DNA of 64,000 nucleotides from Gemmatimonadota bacterium (lineage in GTDB: Bacteria; Gemmatimonadota; Gemmatimonadetes; Gemmatimonadales; GWC2-71-9). Numbering within the stretch: position 1 is the stretch's first letter; each line of letters opens with the position of its first letter. The DNA is taken from assembly GCA_003222035.1 (NCBI GenBank), contig QHUS01000048.1, positions 1-64,000 of the forward strand. Reading direction: 5' to 3'. This document shows positions 8,536-15,961 of the stretch, in pieces. The notes under the pieces were generated by a model. The model saw only the letters and a list, made by a program, of their open reading frames with translations. It made no database searches and was not told where the DNA came from. The position numbers and the translations under genes were made by a program.

Positions 8536-9591
8536 ATGTCCACGGCGCCCATGACTGCCATCCGGCTGACGCGCTACTCACACGGCGCGGGCTGAGCCTG
8601 CAAACTCGGGGCTCCCGAGTTGGCGCAGGTCTTGCGCCACGTGCCGGTCGCGACGGATCCCCGGATCCTGGTCGACGCTTCGAGCCGCGACGATGCCGCG
8701 GTGTTCCGCCTGACACCGGATCGCGCGATCGTGGCGTCGGTGGATTTCTTCACGCCCATCGTGGACGACGCGTACAACTTCGGGCGCATCGCCGCGACCA
8801 ACGCGTTTTCGGACATCTACGCCATGGGCGCGACGCCCCTGTTCGCGCTCAACCTCGTCGGGTGGCCCCGCGAGGGGCTCCCGTTCGATCTGCTGGGCGA
8901 GGTGCTGCGCGGGGGGGCCGACACGACGCGAGCAGCGGGCGCGTTCCTCCTGGGCGGGCACTCCGTGGACGATCCCGAGCCCAAGTACGGGATGGCGGTG
9001 ATCGGCGAGGTGCACCCGGATCGCATCGTGACCAACGCGGGCGCGCGCGCCGGCGATGCGCTGGTGCTGACGAAGCCGATCGGCACGGGGGCGCTGACGA
9101 CGGCGTTGAAGCGCGATCTCCTGAGCGAGGCCGACCTCGCGCCCGCGGTCGCCGCGATGACAACCCTCAACGCCGGCGCTGCCCGCGCCATGTCGGAGGT
9201 CGGGGTGCACGCCGCGACGGACGTCACGGGCTTTGGCCTGCTCGGCCACCTGCGTACGCTGCTCGAGGCGAGCGCCGCCGCGGCGGAGCTGCGCGCGGCC
9301 GCCGTGCCGCTCCTCGGGGGCGCACGCGACGCCGTGGAGCGCGGAGCCATACCGGGAGGCACCCAGCGCAACGCCGACAATGTGGCCGACACGGTCACCT
9401 TCGCCCCCGGCGTGAACGCGACGACGCGGGTTTTGCTCGCGGATGCGCAGACGTCCGGCGGGCTCCTGATCGCCGTCGCGCCGGAGCGGGCGGACGCGCT
9501 CATGGCCGCCCTGGGGCGCGAGGCCACCCCCGCGGCGGCGCTCATCGGCCGCGTGGTCGCGGGCACGCCCGGGCGGATCACGGTCACATGA
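8536..9591 (+). CDS. selD: Selenide, water dikinase, itself a selenoprotein (in-frame TGA)
   Basis: Makes monoselenophosphate from selenide and ATP, the selenium donor for Sec-tRNA and 2-selenouridine synthesis. Translating from the ATG gives MSTAPMTAIRLTRYSHGAG, then TGA, then ACKLGAPELAQVL: exactly the SelD active-site loop in which the UGA stands at the catalytic Cys/Sec position (residue 20 here). Downstream the family motifs are present: DDAAVF, ASVDFFTPIVDD, FSDIYAMGATP, LLGGHSVDDPEPKYG, GTGALTTALK, DVTGFGLLGHL and DAQTSGGLLIA. Automatic gene callers would begin at the ATG after the UGA and lose the nucleophile. A hairpin right after the UGA fits a bacterial SECIS. A second in-frame ATG five codons in (8551) is an alternative start. 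Confidence 0.95.
8593..8629 (+). promoter_or_regulatory. Sec codon (UGA) and SECIS-like hairpin in selD
   Basis: UGA at 8593-8595 is followed by a stem-loop: outer pairs CCTGC (8597-8601) with GCAGG (8625-8629), inner pairs AACTCGGG (8603-8610) with CCCGAGTT (8614-8621), apical loop GCT. A short apical loop beginning with G roughly 15 nt after the UGA is close to the known bacterial SECIS arrangement, where SelB binds to deliver Sec-tRNA. The stem is coding sequence as well. Confidence 0.8.
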
Positions 9592-9839
9592 CGAGGCCTC
9601 CGCTGAAGGCCATCCCGGAATTCCGGAGCCTCACCCCCGAGGCCCTGGACGCGCTGGAGCGGGCGGTGCGGGAGCGCCGCAGGGTGGCCCTGCGCCGGCG
9701 CGGCACGGAATACGTGGTCGTCGCCGAGCGGCTCGAGACGGTGACGCGCGAGGAAGCCCTCGAAGGACGGCTGCCGATGACGGGCGAGCTGCTGGCGTTC
9801 CCGTTGCGCGAGCTCGAGTCGTTCGCCGTCCTGCCCTAG
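9588..9839 (+). CDS. Conserved-looking 83-residue protein coupled to selD
   Basis: Starts at an ATG overlapping the selD stop (ATGA), so translation is coupled. The protein has a helical N-terminus (IPEFRSLTPEALDALERAV), an arginine-rich turn (RERRRVALRRRGTEYVVV) and a C-terminal strand-helix part (GELLAFPLRELESFAVL). No membrane segment, cysteine or known motif. I do not recognise the family. Its placement suggests a role near selenium metabolism or simply an unrelated co-transcribed protein; the next gene, a Usp protein, begins 2 nt later. Confidence 0.7.
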   Translation: MTRPPLKAIPEFRSLTPEALDALERAVRERRRVALRRRGTEYVVVAERLETVTREEALEGRLPMTGELLAFPLRELESFAVLP

Positions 9840-9841
9840 CC

Positions 9842-10594
9842 ATGTTCACGCGCCTGCTGGTGGGACTCGACGGCAGTCCGCGGGCCGATGCAGCGTTCGA
9901 GCAGGCGGTGGTGCTCGGCAAGCGGTTCGGCAGCACGATCATCGTCGCGTACGTCCGCGAACGGGGCGCGACAGTCCCGGACACCGCTGCGATGCTCGAC
10001 CGAGCGCGCGAGCGTGTCCTGGCGGCCGACCTCCAGGTCGAGGTGACCGCGCTGACCGGGGACGCGGACGTGGAGCTCGCGGAGCTCGCCAAGACCGTGG
10101 ACGCGGTGTTCGTGGGGCGCCGCGGCGTGACCACCAAAGGCGCCGCGCTCGGCCCCACCGTGACGTCCCTCATCCGCATCGCGGAGCGGTGCGTGGTGGT
10201 GTGCGCCGGCCAGCCCTCGCCGATGCAGGCGATCGCCGTGGCGTTCGACGGCCGGGACACGAGCCGCCGGGCGCTCGAGCTGGCCATGCAGTTCGCGACG
10301 GTGACCGGGGGGACGGTCCATATCATCCACGCGAACGCGGACCGCGAGGCGGGACTCAAGGTGGTGGGCGTTGCCGAGGCGGCCCTGTCGATGCAGCGAG
10401 TGCCGTTCGTGACGCACGTCGAGCCCGGGAAGCCGGGCGAGGTCGTGGCCCGAGTGATCAAGCAAACCCGCTGCGACTCGCTGTTCGCCGGCGCGCACAT
10501 GAGTCAGGTCGCGGGCCGGCCCAGTGCCGTGGTGATATCCCACGCGGAGGAAATCCTGCAGCACACCGATCTCCCGGTGGTCATCCAGCCCTGA
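9842..10594 (+). CDS. Tandem universal stress protein (two UspA domains)
   Basis: A 250-residue protein with two Usp alpha/beta domains. The first starts FTRLLVGLDGSPRADAAFEQAV, the second AIAVAFDGRDTSRRALELAMQF; both have the LVGxDGS-like first strand. In the first, the region before PTVTSLIRIAERCVVV matches the phosphate-binding end of the fold; in the second it is GRPSAVVISHAEEILQHTDLPVVI, with the GxxS pattern changed, so ATP binding is uncertain. Cytoplasmic, commonly stress- or stationary-phase-related. It follows the selD pair by 2 nt and precedes an RNase H by 1 nt, so the block 8536-11685 probably forms one transcript. Confidence 0.9.
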   Translation: MFTRLLVGLDGSPRADAAFEQAVVLGKRFGSTIIVAYVRERGATVPDTAAMLDRARERVLAADLQVEVTALTGDADVELAELAKTVDAVFVGRRGVTTKGAALGPTVTSLIRIAERCVVVCAGQPSPMQAIAVAFDGRDTSRRALELAMQFATVTGGTVHIIHANADREAGLKVVGVAEAALSMQRVPFVTHVEPGKPGEVVARVIKQTRCDSLFAGAHMSQVAGRPSAVVISHAEEILQHTDLPVVIQP

Positions 10595-10595
10595 C

Positions 10596-11195
10596 ATGCC
10601 CCGTGCGCGCGGCGTGGAGCAGGCACCCCTCGTACTGGTCCACGCCGACGAGAGCTGCCTCGGAAACGACAGCTCCAAACCGAGTCCCGGCGGCAACGCC
10701 GCGCTGATCGAGGCGCCCGCGGGAGACAGCGTCGCGCGATGGGACTTCTACGAGTCCTCTCCGCAAACGACGAACAACCGGATGGCCCTGGCAGGCGCGA
10801 TCGCTACCTTGGAGTGGATTCGCCGGCAGTGGAAGCGCGGCCGCGTCACGTACGTTTCCGACTCGCAATACCTCGTGAAGGGAATGAGCGAGTGGGTGGA
10901 GGGGTGGCAAGCCCGCGGCTGGAAACGCAAGGGCGGGGCGCTCGAGAACCTGGAGCTGTGGCAGAAGCTCGTCCAGGCCGCGGCGGCGCACGACGTCTCG
11001 TGGCGCTGGATCGAAGGGCACGCGGGCCACGCGAAGAACGAGTACGCGAACGACCTCGCCGTGCAGGCCGCCGAGCGTCAAGAGCGCTCCAACGGTCTGG
11101 TGCCGTCGGCGTTCGACGCCTGGCTCGCGGCGGGGCGGGCGCGTGGGCACTATCAGAACTACGATCCCGATGCGGAGCTGTATGAGCGTCTATAA
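10596..11195 (+). CDS. RNase HI-family protein with altered active-site residues
   Basis: A 199-residue ribonuclease H fold protein. Compared with E. coli RNase HI the first catalytic Asp is kept in HADESCLGN (but Gly11 has become Glu), the catalytic Glu48 position in TTNNRMAL is Ala, Asp70 is kept in VSDSQYLVKGMSEWV, the flexible-loop His is kept in EGHAGHAKN, and the Asp134 position in NEYANDLA is Asn followed by Asp. A new Glu next to the first Asp may replace the missing carboxylate. The basic handle (WQARGWKRKGGALENLELW) that binds RNA/DNA hybrids is present. So it is probably an active but atypical RNase H subfamily; loss of activity cannot be excluded. Confidence 0.88.
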   Translation: MPRARGVEQAPLVLVHADESCLGNDSSKPSPGGNAALIEAPAGDSVARWDFYESSPQTTNNRMALAGAIATLEWIRRQWKRGRVTYVSDSQYLVKGMSEWVEGWQARGWKRKGGALENLELWQKLVQAAAAHDVSWRWIEGHAGHAKNEYANDLAVQAAERQERSNGLVPSAFDAWLAAGRARGHYQNYDPDAELYERL

Positions 11196-11685
11196 GGACG
11201 GCGTGACCGGCAACACGCACTTCTTGAACGTGCTCCCCGACGGCGCCACGGCTCCGCCGGTCGAGCGGATTCCCTTGTATGAGGTGTACATGCGCATGGC
11301 CGAGGAGCTCGCGAAGCGCTCAACCTGCGTGCGGCTTCAGGTGGGTACGGTGGTGACGGACCAGGTGCTCGAGAACGTCCTCGCGATCGGGTACAACGGC
11401 AATGCGCGCGGCCTCCCGAATAAGTGCGATTCGGCCGTACCGGGGAGCTGTGGCTGCATTCACTCGGAGATGAACGCGCTGGTCAAAGCGCCGGGAGCGG
11501 TGCGCGACAAGGTCGTGTTCGTGAGCGCCTCACCCTGCGTAATGTGCGCGAAGCTGATCATCAATTCGGGCGTGACCCACGCCTTTTACCGCAAGGCGTA
11601 CCGCGATCCGTCCGGTATCGAAGTGCTGCAGCAAGGCGGGGTCGTCCCCGTGCTGTATGATCGCTGGGTGCGGGAGTGGCGGTAG
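11182..11685 (+). CDS. dCMP deaminase-family zinc enzyme (ComEB-like)
   Basis: Cytidine/deoxycytidylate deaminase superfamily, 167 residues, expected to turn dCMP into dUMP for thymidylate synthesis. The zinc site is visible as CIHSEMNAL (His ligand and catalytic Glu) and SPCVMCAK (two Cys ligands). LAIGYNGNARGLP and a TCVRLQVGTVV segment match the dCMP deaminase core. The ATG was chosen inside the end of the RNase H gene (14-nt overlap), because it gives the natural length. A flavin-dependent thymidylate synthase elsewhere in the window could use its product. Binding of an allosteric dCTP cannot be judged. Confidence 0.9.
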   Translation: MSVYKDGVTGNTHFLNVLPDGATAPPVERIPLYEVYMRMAEELAKRSTCVRLQVGTVVTDQVLENVLAIGYNGNARGLPNKCDSAVPGSCGCIHSEMNALVKAPGAVRDKVVFVSASPCVMCAKLIINSGVTHAFYRKAYRDPSGIEVLQQGGVVPVLYDRWVREWR

Positions 11686-11687
11686 AC

Positions 11688-11708
11688 ATTGCGGATTGCG
11701 AATTGTCC
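11688..11708. repeat. Heptamer repeat, ATTGCGG family (three units)
   Basis: Three 7-bp units (ATTGCGG, ATTGCGA, ATTGTCC) immediately after the dCMP deaminase stop. A related four-unit array (ATTCTCA, ATTCCCT, ATTGCGC, ATCGCTT) lies at 24272-24299 after thyX. It is short, so chance is possible, but the period matches the other arrays here. Confidence 0.5.
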
Positions 11709-11739
11709 AGGCCGAGGGTCTCTGCAAAGGAGGTGCGCC

Positions 11740-12807
11740 GTGAAGCGTGCTCCGTTCATTCTGCTCACATTCGTCGCTGCCGCGCCGGTCGGCGCGCAAT
11801 CGCTCCTGTACCGGGCGCCCAACATGGGCGGTGTGTGGGTGCCCGACGGCGGCGTGGTGCAGTTCAATTTCCTCCATCGCTTCTACGTCTCCCCGGCGCC
11901 GTCGCACACCGTGGTCAACTATCCGAGCTTCACCCTCGCGGCGGGATTCGGACACCAGATCGCGCTCGGCGGCCGATTCGCGACCAAGTCGCTGGTCGGA
12001 ACGGGCGCAGGTGCGGAGACGACCAACGAGACCGAGATCTACGTGCGGTGGGGCGCGATCGGCGCGGAAGGCAAGGACGGGTTCGCCGTCGCGCTCACCC
12101 CCGCGTACAACTTTCTGGCGAAGAGCGTCGACGGCGAGCTCGCGGTGGACTGGACTCGGGGAGCGCTCACCCTCCAGGGCGCCGTTCGGGGCATCAGTCG
12201 TGCGCTCGGAACGCCGGAGAAGCAGCAAATGGCCGTCGCGGGCGGCGTCGTCGCTCGCCTGACACGCTACATCGCCGTGACCGCCGACCTCGGCTCATTC
12301 GTGGCTCCGGTCGAACAGCGGGCGGCCTGGAGCGCGGCGATCAATTTCCTGATTCCGGGATCTCCCCATACGTTCTCGCTTCAGGCCAGCAACGCGACGA
12401 GCGTGAGCATCCAAGGCGCGTCGGTGGGGTACGCGCCCACCGGGTCGAACGAGATCATCTACGGGTTCGAGTTCACCATCCCGCTCCACTTGAAGCGCTT
12501 CAGTCCCTGGTTCCATGGCTCCCCCAAACCCGTCGCGCTCGGAGCGGTGGGAGCCACCGTGGCGGCGGAGGTCGACATGGCCGCGGTGAAGTATGGCAAG
12601 GACACGGTCACCATTTCCGTCGGGCAGGCCGTGCGCTGGACCAACCGCGACCCGGTCGAGCACACCGTGACGTTCGACCGCACCGAGCCCGGATCGCCCG
12701 TGATTCCCCCGAATGGCTCGTACATCCACCGGTTCGACAAGGCGGGAACGTACACGTATCACTGCACACCGCATCCGTTCATGACGGGCGTGGTGGTCGT
12801 GAAATGA
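11740..12807 (+). CDS. Outer-membrane-type beta-barrel fused to a C-terminal cupredoxin domain
   Basis: A 355-residue exported protein. The GTG is preceded by AAAGGAGGT at ideal spacing and gives the signal peptide KRAPFILLTFVAAAPVGAQ. Residues about 20-260 have alternating amphipathic strands (FNFLHRFYVS, SFTLAAGFGHQIALGGRF, TEIYVRWGAI) like DUF5777-type barrels. Residues about 265-355 form a plastocyanin-like domain: VSVGQ-type strand, HTVTFDR with a candidate copper His, and YTYHCTPHPFMTG containing Cys, His and Met ligands of a type 1 copper site. The combination suggests a copper-binding electron carrier tethered to an outer-membrane barrel. Redox partner unknown; neighbours give no hint. 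Confidence 0.82.
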   Translation: MKRAPFILLTFVAAAPVGAQSLLYRAPNMGGVWVPDGGVVQFNFLHRFYVSPAPSHTVVNYPSFTLAAGFGHQIALGGRFATKSLVGTGAGAETTNETEIYVRWGAIGAEGKDGFAVALTPAYNFLAKSVDGELAVDWTRGALTLQGAVRGISRALGTPEKQQMAVAGGVVARLTRYIAVTADLGSFVAPVEQRAAWSAAINFLIPGSPHTFSLQASNATSVSIQGASVGYAPTGSNEIIYGFEFTIPLHLKRFSPWFHGSPKPVALGAVGATVAAEVDMAAVKYGKDTVTISVGQAVRWTNRDPVEHTVTFDRTEPGSPVIPPNGSYIHRFDKAGTYTYHCTPHPFMTGVVVVK

Positions 12808-12838
12808 GGGACGAGGGACGGGGGACGAGACACGGGTA
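12804..12838. repeat. Heptamer repeat (ACGAGGG family) ending at a start codon
   Basis: Five consecutive 7-bp units (ATGAGGG, ACGAGGG, ACGGGGG, ACGAGAC, ACGGGTA). The first overlaps the stop codon of the barrel-cupredoxin gene and the last abuts the ATG of the zinc-ribbon gene, so the entire intergenic region is repeat. The reverse complement family appears at 43684-43718. Confidence 0.85.
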
Positions 12839-13510
12839 ATGGCCGACGACCTCGACCGGCTGTTCGAGCGGTTGGTGAGCGTGCTGGCCGCCGACGCGCC
12901 CGGCCGGCTCGCCGTGCCGTTCCCCGCGGCGGAGGTCTACGAGCGATTGGTGCCGTACCGCTCGAACCGCTCGGTCTTGAAGGTCGCCACGCACCAGGAC
13001 TACGAGATGGCGGTGCTCCGGCTGCTCGCGGGCGAGCGGGGGTACGCATCGCTCGAGCCCGCCGAAGTGCAGGACGCGCTGCGGCGGGAAGCGGGCGAAT
13101 CCAATCCCGACGCCGGCCTGTTCCGGCACTTCCCCGACGCGATCCTGAGTCTCAATCGCCTGGCCGCCGAGCGTTCGCTGCGGGGGGATCGGGCGTATGC
13201 GCCGCCGTCGCCCGCTCCTCTCGCTCCTCCCCCGGAATCGAGCGACGCTGCCGAGCGGGAGGAAGCAGAAGGAGAGCAGGCGGAGAAAGCCCCGCTCGCG
13301 GGCGCCGCGTTCGAGCTCGCGGAGCAGAGCGAGTCGCCGCGTCAGTGCCCCTACTGCGGCGAGACGCTCCCGGGCAGCCGCAAGGTCAACTTCTGCCCGC
13401 AATGTGGCCAGCCGCCCTCGGGCGAGCTCCGCTGCCCCGCCTGTGGCGGCGAGGTGGACGTCGGCTGGCGCTATTGCGTGAGCTGCGGCCGAGCGACCGG
13501 TTTCGAGTGA
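12839..13510 (+). CDS. Zinc-ribbon protein with helical N-terminal domain
   Basis: A 223-residue cytoplasmic protein. Residues 1-105 are helical and charged (DDLDRLFERLVSVLAADAP, DYEMAVLRLLAGERGY), residues 110-160 are a low-complexity acidic Pro/Ala/Glu linker, and residues 165-223 carry three CxxC pairs forming a double zinc ribbon (CPYCGE, FCPQCGQ, CPACGG, YCVSCGR). Function unknown; such ribbons often mediate protein or nucleic-acid contacts. The five-unit repeat ends exactly at its ATG so no Shine-Dalgarno of the usual type is present, although the G-rich repeat could pair with anti-SD sequence. Its stop overlaps the next gene's GTG. Confidence 0.8.
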   Translation: MADDLDRLFERLVSVLAADAPGRLAVPFPAAEVYERLVPYRSNRSVLKVATHQDYEMAVLRLLAGERGYASLEPAEVQDALRREAGESNPDAGLFRHFPDAILSLNRLAAERSLRGDRAYAPPSPAPLAPPPESSDAAEREEAEGEQAEKAPLAGAAFELAEQSESPRQCPYCGETLPGSRKVNFCPQCGQPPSGELRCPACGGEVDVGWRYCVSCGRATGFE

Positions 13511-14538
13511 AGCACGACCACAAGATCGCGGTGATCGCCGGAGACGGGATCGGCCCGGAGGTCATCGAGGCGGCCATCCCGGTGCTCGACCGCGCCGCCA
13601 CCCAGCACGGCGTCGCGCTCGGCTGGGAGCGGCTCCCCTACGGAGCGGATCATTACCTGAAGACGAAGGAGACGCTCCCCGAGCACGCATTCCGTTACCT
13701 CCGAGACGACGTCGACGCCGTCTTCCTCGGCGCGATCGGCGATCCCAGAGTGCCGGGTAACGAACACGCCCGTGACATCCTGCTCGGTCTGCGGTTCAAG
13801 CTGGACCTCTACATCAACTTCCGGCCGGTGCGTTTGCTGCATCCCGACCTGACCCCGCTGCGGTCTGGCAAGATGATCGACTTCACGATCTTCCGGGAGA
13901 ACACGGAGGGAGTCTACACCGGGAAGGGCCGCACTGAGGGGGAGACGTATATCGCCGAGGAGATCAACACCGCGCGAGGCGTCGATCGGATCATCCGCGC
14001 GGCCTTCCAATGGGCCAGAACGCACGGCAAGACCAGGGTGACCATGAGCGACAAGGCGAACGCCGTGCCAGCGCACCGCATCTGGCAGGAGACCTTCAGG
14101 CGCGTCGCCGCCGAGTTCACCGGCATCGACGCCGAGCACCGCTACGTGGACGCGCTCGCGATGGAGCTGGTGCGCGAGCCCGAGCGGTTTCAGGTCATCG
14201 TCACCAACAACCTGTACGGCGATATCCTCTCGGACTTGGGGGCGGGCCTGGTCGGCGGGCTCGGGCTCGCCGCCAGCGCGAATCTTCATCCGGGCCGGGC
14301 GGGACTGTTCGAGCCGGTGCACGGCTCGGCTCCGCCGCTCGCGGGCAAGGGCATCGCGAACCCGATGGCCGCGGTGCTCACGGGCGCTCTGATGTTCGAG
14401 CAGCTGGGTCATCCGGAGGCGGCCCGCGACCTCGAGGGCGCGGTGAAGCAGACGCTCGCCGCCGGTGTGCGTACGCCCGATATCGGCGGCAAGGCGACGA
14501 CGAGCCAGGTCGCGAAGGCCCTTGCCCGCGAGCTCTGA
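13507..14538 (+). CDS. Isocitrate/isopropylmalate dehydrogenase-family enzyme
   Basis: NAD(P)-dependent beta-decarboxylating dehydrogenase of 343 residues. Family motifs: IAVIAGDGIGPEV at the N-terminus, FRENTEGVYTGKG, KANAVPAHRIWQETF, and VTNNLYGDILSDLGAGLVGG with the Mg-binding aspartates; EPVHGSAPPLAGKGIANP is the cofactor region. The substrate loop RFKLDLYINFRPVRLL followed by FTIFRENTEG is closer to NAD-isocitrate/homoisocitrate/tartrate-type enzymes than to typical LeuB (which reads ELTGGIYFG), so I do not assign leuB. The GTG start overlaps the preceding stop by 4 nt. No leucine or lysine pathway genes lie nearby to fix the substrate. Confidence 0.88.
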   Translation: MKHDHKIAVIAGDGIGPEVIEAAIPVLDRAATQHGVALGWERLPYGADHYLKTKETLPEHAFRYLRDDVDAVFLGAIGDPRVPGNEHARDILLGLRFKLDLYINFRPVRLLHPDLTPLRSGKMIDFTIFRENTEGVYTGKGRTEGETYIAEEINTARGVDRIIRAAFQWARTHGKTRVTMSDKANAVPAHRIWQETFRRVAAEFTGIDAEHRYVDALAMELVREPERFQVIVTNNLYGDILSDLGAGLVGGLGLAASANLHPGRAGLFEPVHGSAPPLAGKGIANPMAAVLTGALMFEQLGHPEAARDLEGAVKQTLAAGVRTPDIGGKATTSQVAKALAREL

Positions 14539-15775
14539 CGAGGCCCCGACGACGCGGGACCTGGTTCGCGTTCTGACGCTCCGCGACCTCGTCTTGGTCG
14601 GGAGCGTGCTCGCGCTGCTCGGGGCGGTCACGTTCGGTGAGCTGGGGGCCATGCTCCCCGACGCGGGGGGCAGCTACGTCTACGTGCGCGAAGCATTCGG
14701 CCGCCTGCCCGCGTTCCTGCTCGGCTGGACCTTGTTCCTCGCGATCAATACCGGCTCGACGGCAACGCTCGCCGTGGCGTTCGCAAACTATCTGCGTGAG
14801 CTCCTCCCCCTCACGACCGTCACCCACACGCTCGCGTCGGTCGGGATGATCGCGGCGGTCACGGCCGTGAACATCCGGGGCGTGCGTCATGCCGCGTCCG
14901 TCCAGAACTGGAGTACCGCGCTCAAGGTGGGAGCGATTCTCGCGCTCGCCGTCGCGGGGTTTGCGCTGGGCGACGGCTTTCACCGCTCCGATACGCGCGC
15001 GTTCACCACGCCCCTCACGCTCTCACGGCTCTCCGCCGCGGGCGTGGGCCTGCTGGGCGTGCTCTGGGCCTACGAAGGCTGGCAGAACGTGACGAACTCG
15101 GCGGGCGAGGCGGCGGACCCGCAGCGCACCTTCGCACGCGGAATCGGTCTCGGGACCGCGGCGCTCGTGGCCATCTATCTGACGGCGAATGTGGGATACG
15201 TCGCGGCGGTTGGCGCCCCGGGCGTTACGCGGTCCGACCAGATCGCAGCGGATGTCGTGCGGGCCTTGTTCGGCCCCGGGCCGGCGACTGTCGTTACGCT
15301 GGTCATCCTCGTCTCGATCTTCAGCGCCGCCAACGGGCTCGCGCTTACGGGCCCGCGGATGTACTTCGCCATGGCGCGGGACGAGGTGTTCTTCCGGTCG
15401 CTCGCCGAGGTGCATCCCCGGTTCGGCACCCCGGCGCTGGCCGTCGCGGCGAGCGCGGTCTGGGCGTCAGTGCTCGCCCTGAGCGGCACCTTCGAGCAGC
15501 TGTTCACCTACGTGGTTTTCGCGAGCTGGATCTTCGCGGCCCTCGCCGCCGCCAGCGTGTTCGTACTGCGTCGGCGCCGCCCGGAGGCCCCGCGCCCGTT
15601 TCGCGTGCCCGGCTACCCAGTGACTCCGGCGCTGTTCATCGCCGCCGCTGCCGCCATCGTCGTGAACACCATCGTCGCGCGTCCGGTGCAGGCACTGATC
15701 GGGCTGGGTATCGTGGCGACCGGTGTGCCGGCATATGTGCTCTGGATGTGGCGTCGTCGTCGCGCGCGCGAGTGA
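14522..15775 (+). pseudogene. APC amino-acid permease with N-terminal internal deletion
   Basis: Amino acid-polyamine-organocation transporter. From VLALLGAVTFGELGAMLPDAGG onward it matches the family through about ten membrane helices (GSYVYVREAFG, KVGAILALAVAGF, FSAANGLALTGPRMYFAMARD). But the N-terminus reads LTLRDLVLVG directly joined to SVLALLGAVTFGEL: the roughly 40 residues that normally hold helix 1 with the substrate-binding GSGIF motif and the start of helix 2 are absent. The best start is a TTG overlapping the previous gene by 17 nt; no upstream sequence supplies the missing part. A transporter lacking helix 1 should be inactive, so this is a deletion remnant or an assembly collapse. 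Confidence 0.72.
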
Positions 15776-15779
15776 GACT

Positions 15780-15858
15780 CGCGGCTCGGCGTCTGCCCGT
15801 AAACGGGCCTGAGTAAGCCGTTTTAGCGGCACGGGCCGAGCCGCGGCTCTCAGCCGCG
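15780..15858. other. Three-way-junction RNA-like structure with an overlapping alternative hairpin
   Basis: An 11-bp stem (CGCGGCTCGGC at 15780-15790 with 15835-15845) encloses two hairpins: GCCCG-TAAA-CGGGC (15795-15808) and GCCGT-TTTA-GCGGC (15817-15830). The right arm of the outer stem is shared with a competing hairpin CGCGGCT-CTC-AGCCGCG (15842-15858), so the two folds are mutually exclusive. No T-tract follows. It lies in the 186-bp gap before the thiolase operon and could be a terminator, attenuator or a structured leader. Confidence 0.6.
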
Positions 15859-15961
15859 ACCCCGACGGAAACAACCTCTGCATCAACGGTACAACGAGGT
15901 TCCGCCCTACCGCGCCCCCCCGATCCCCCTGATATTCCGTGACTGACGCGGAGCTTCCCCC

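Noticed and set aside
8620-9591. SelD starting after the UGA
   Set aside because: This start loses the conserved HGAG-U-ACKLG active site, which is intact when the UGA is read through.
13507-14538. leuB assignment
   Set aside because: The RENTEG signature favours isocitrate/homoisocitrate-type enzymes and no leucine pathway neighbours exist.
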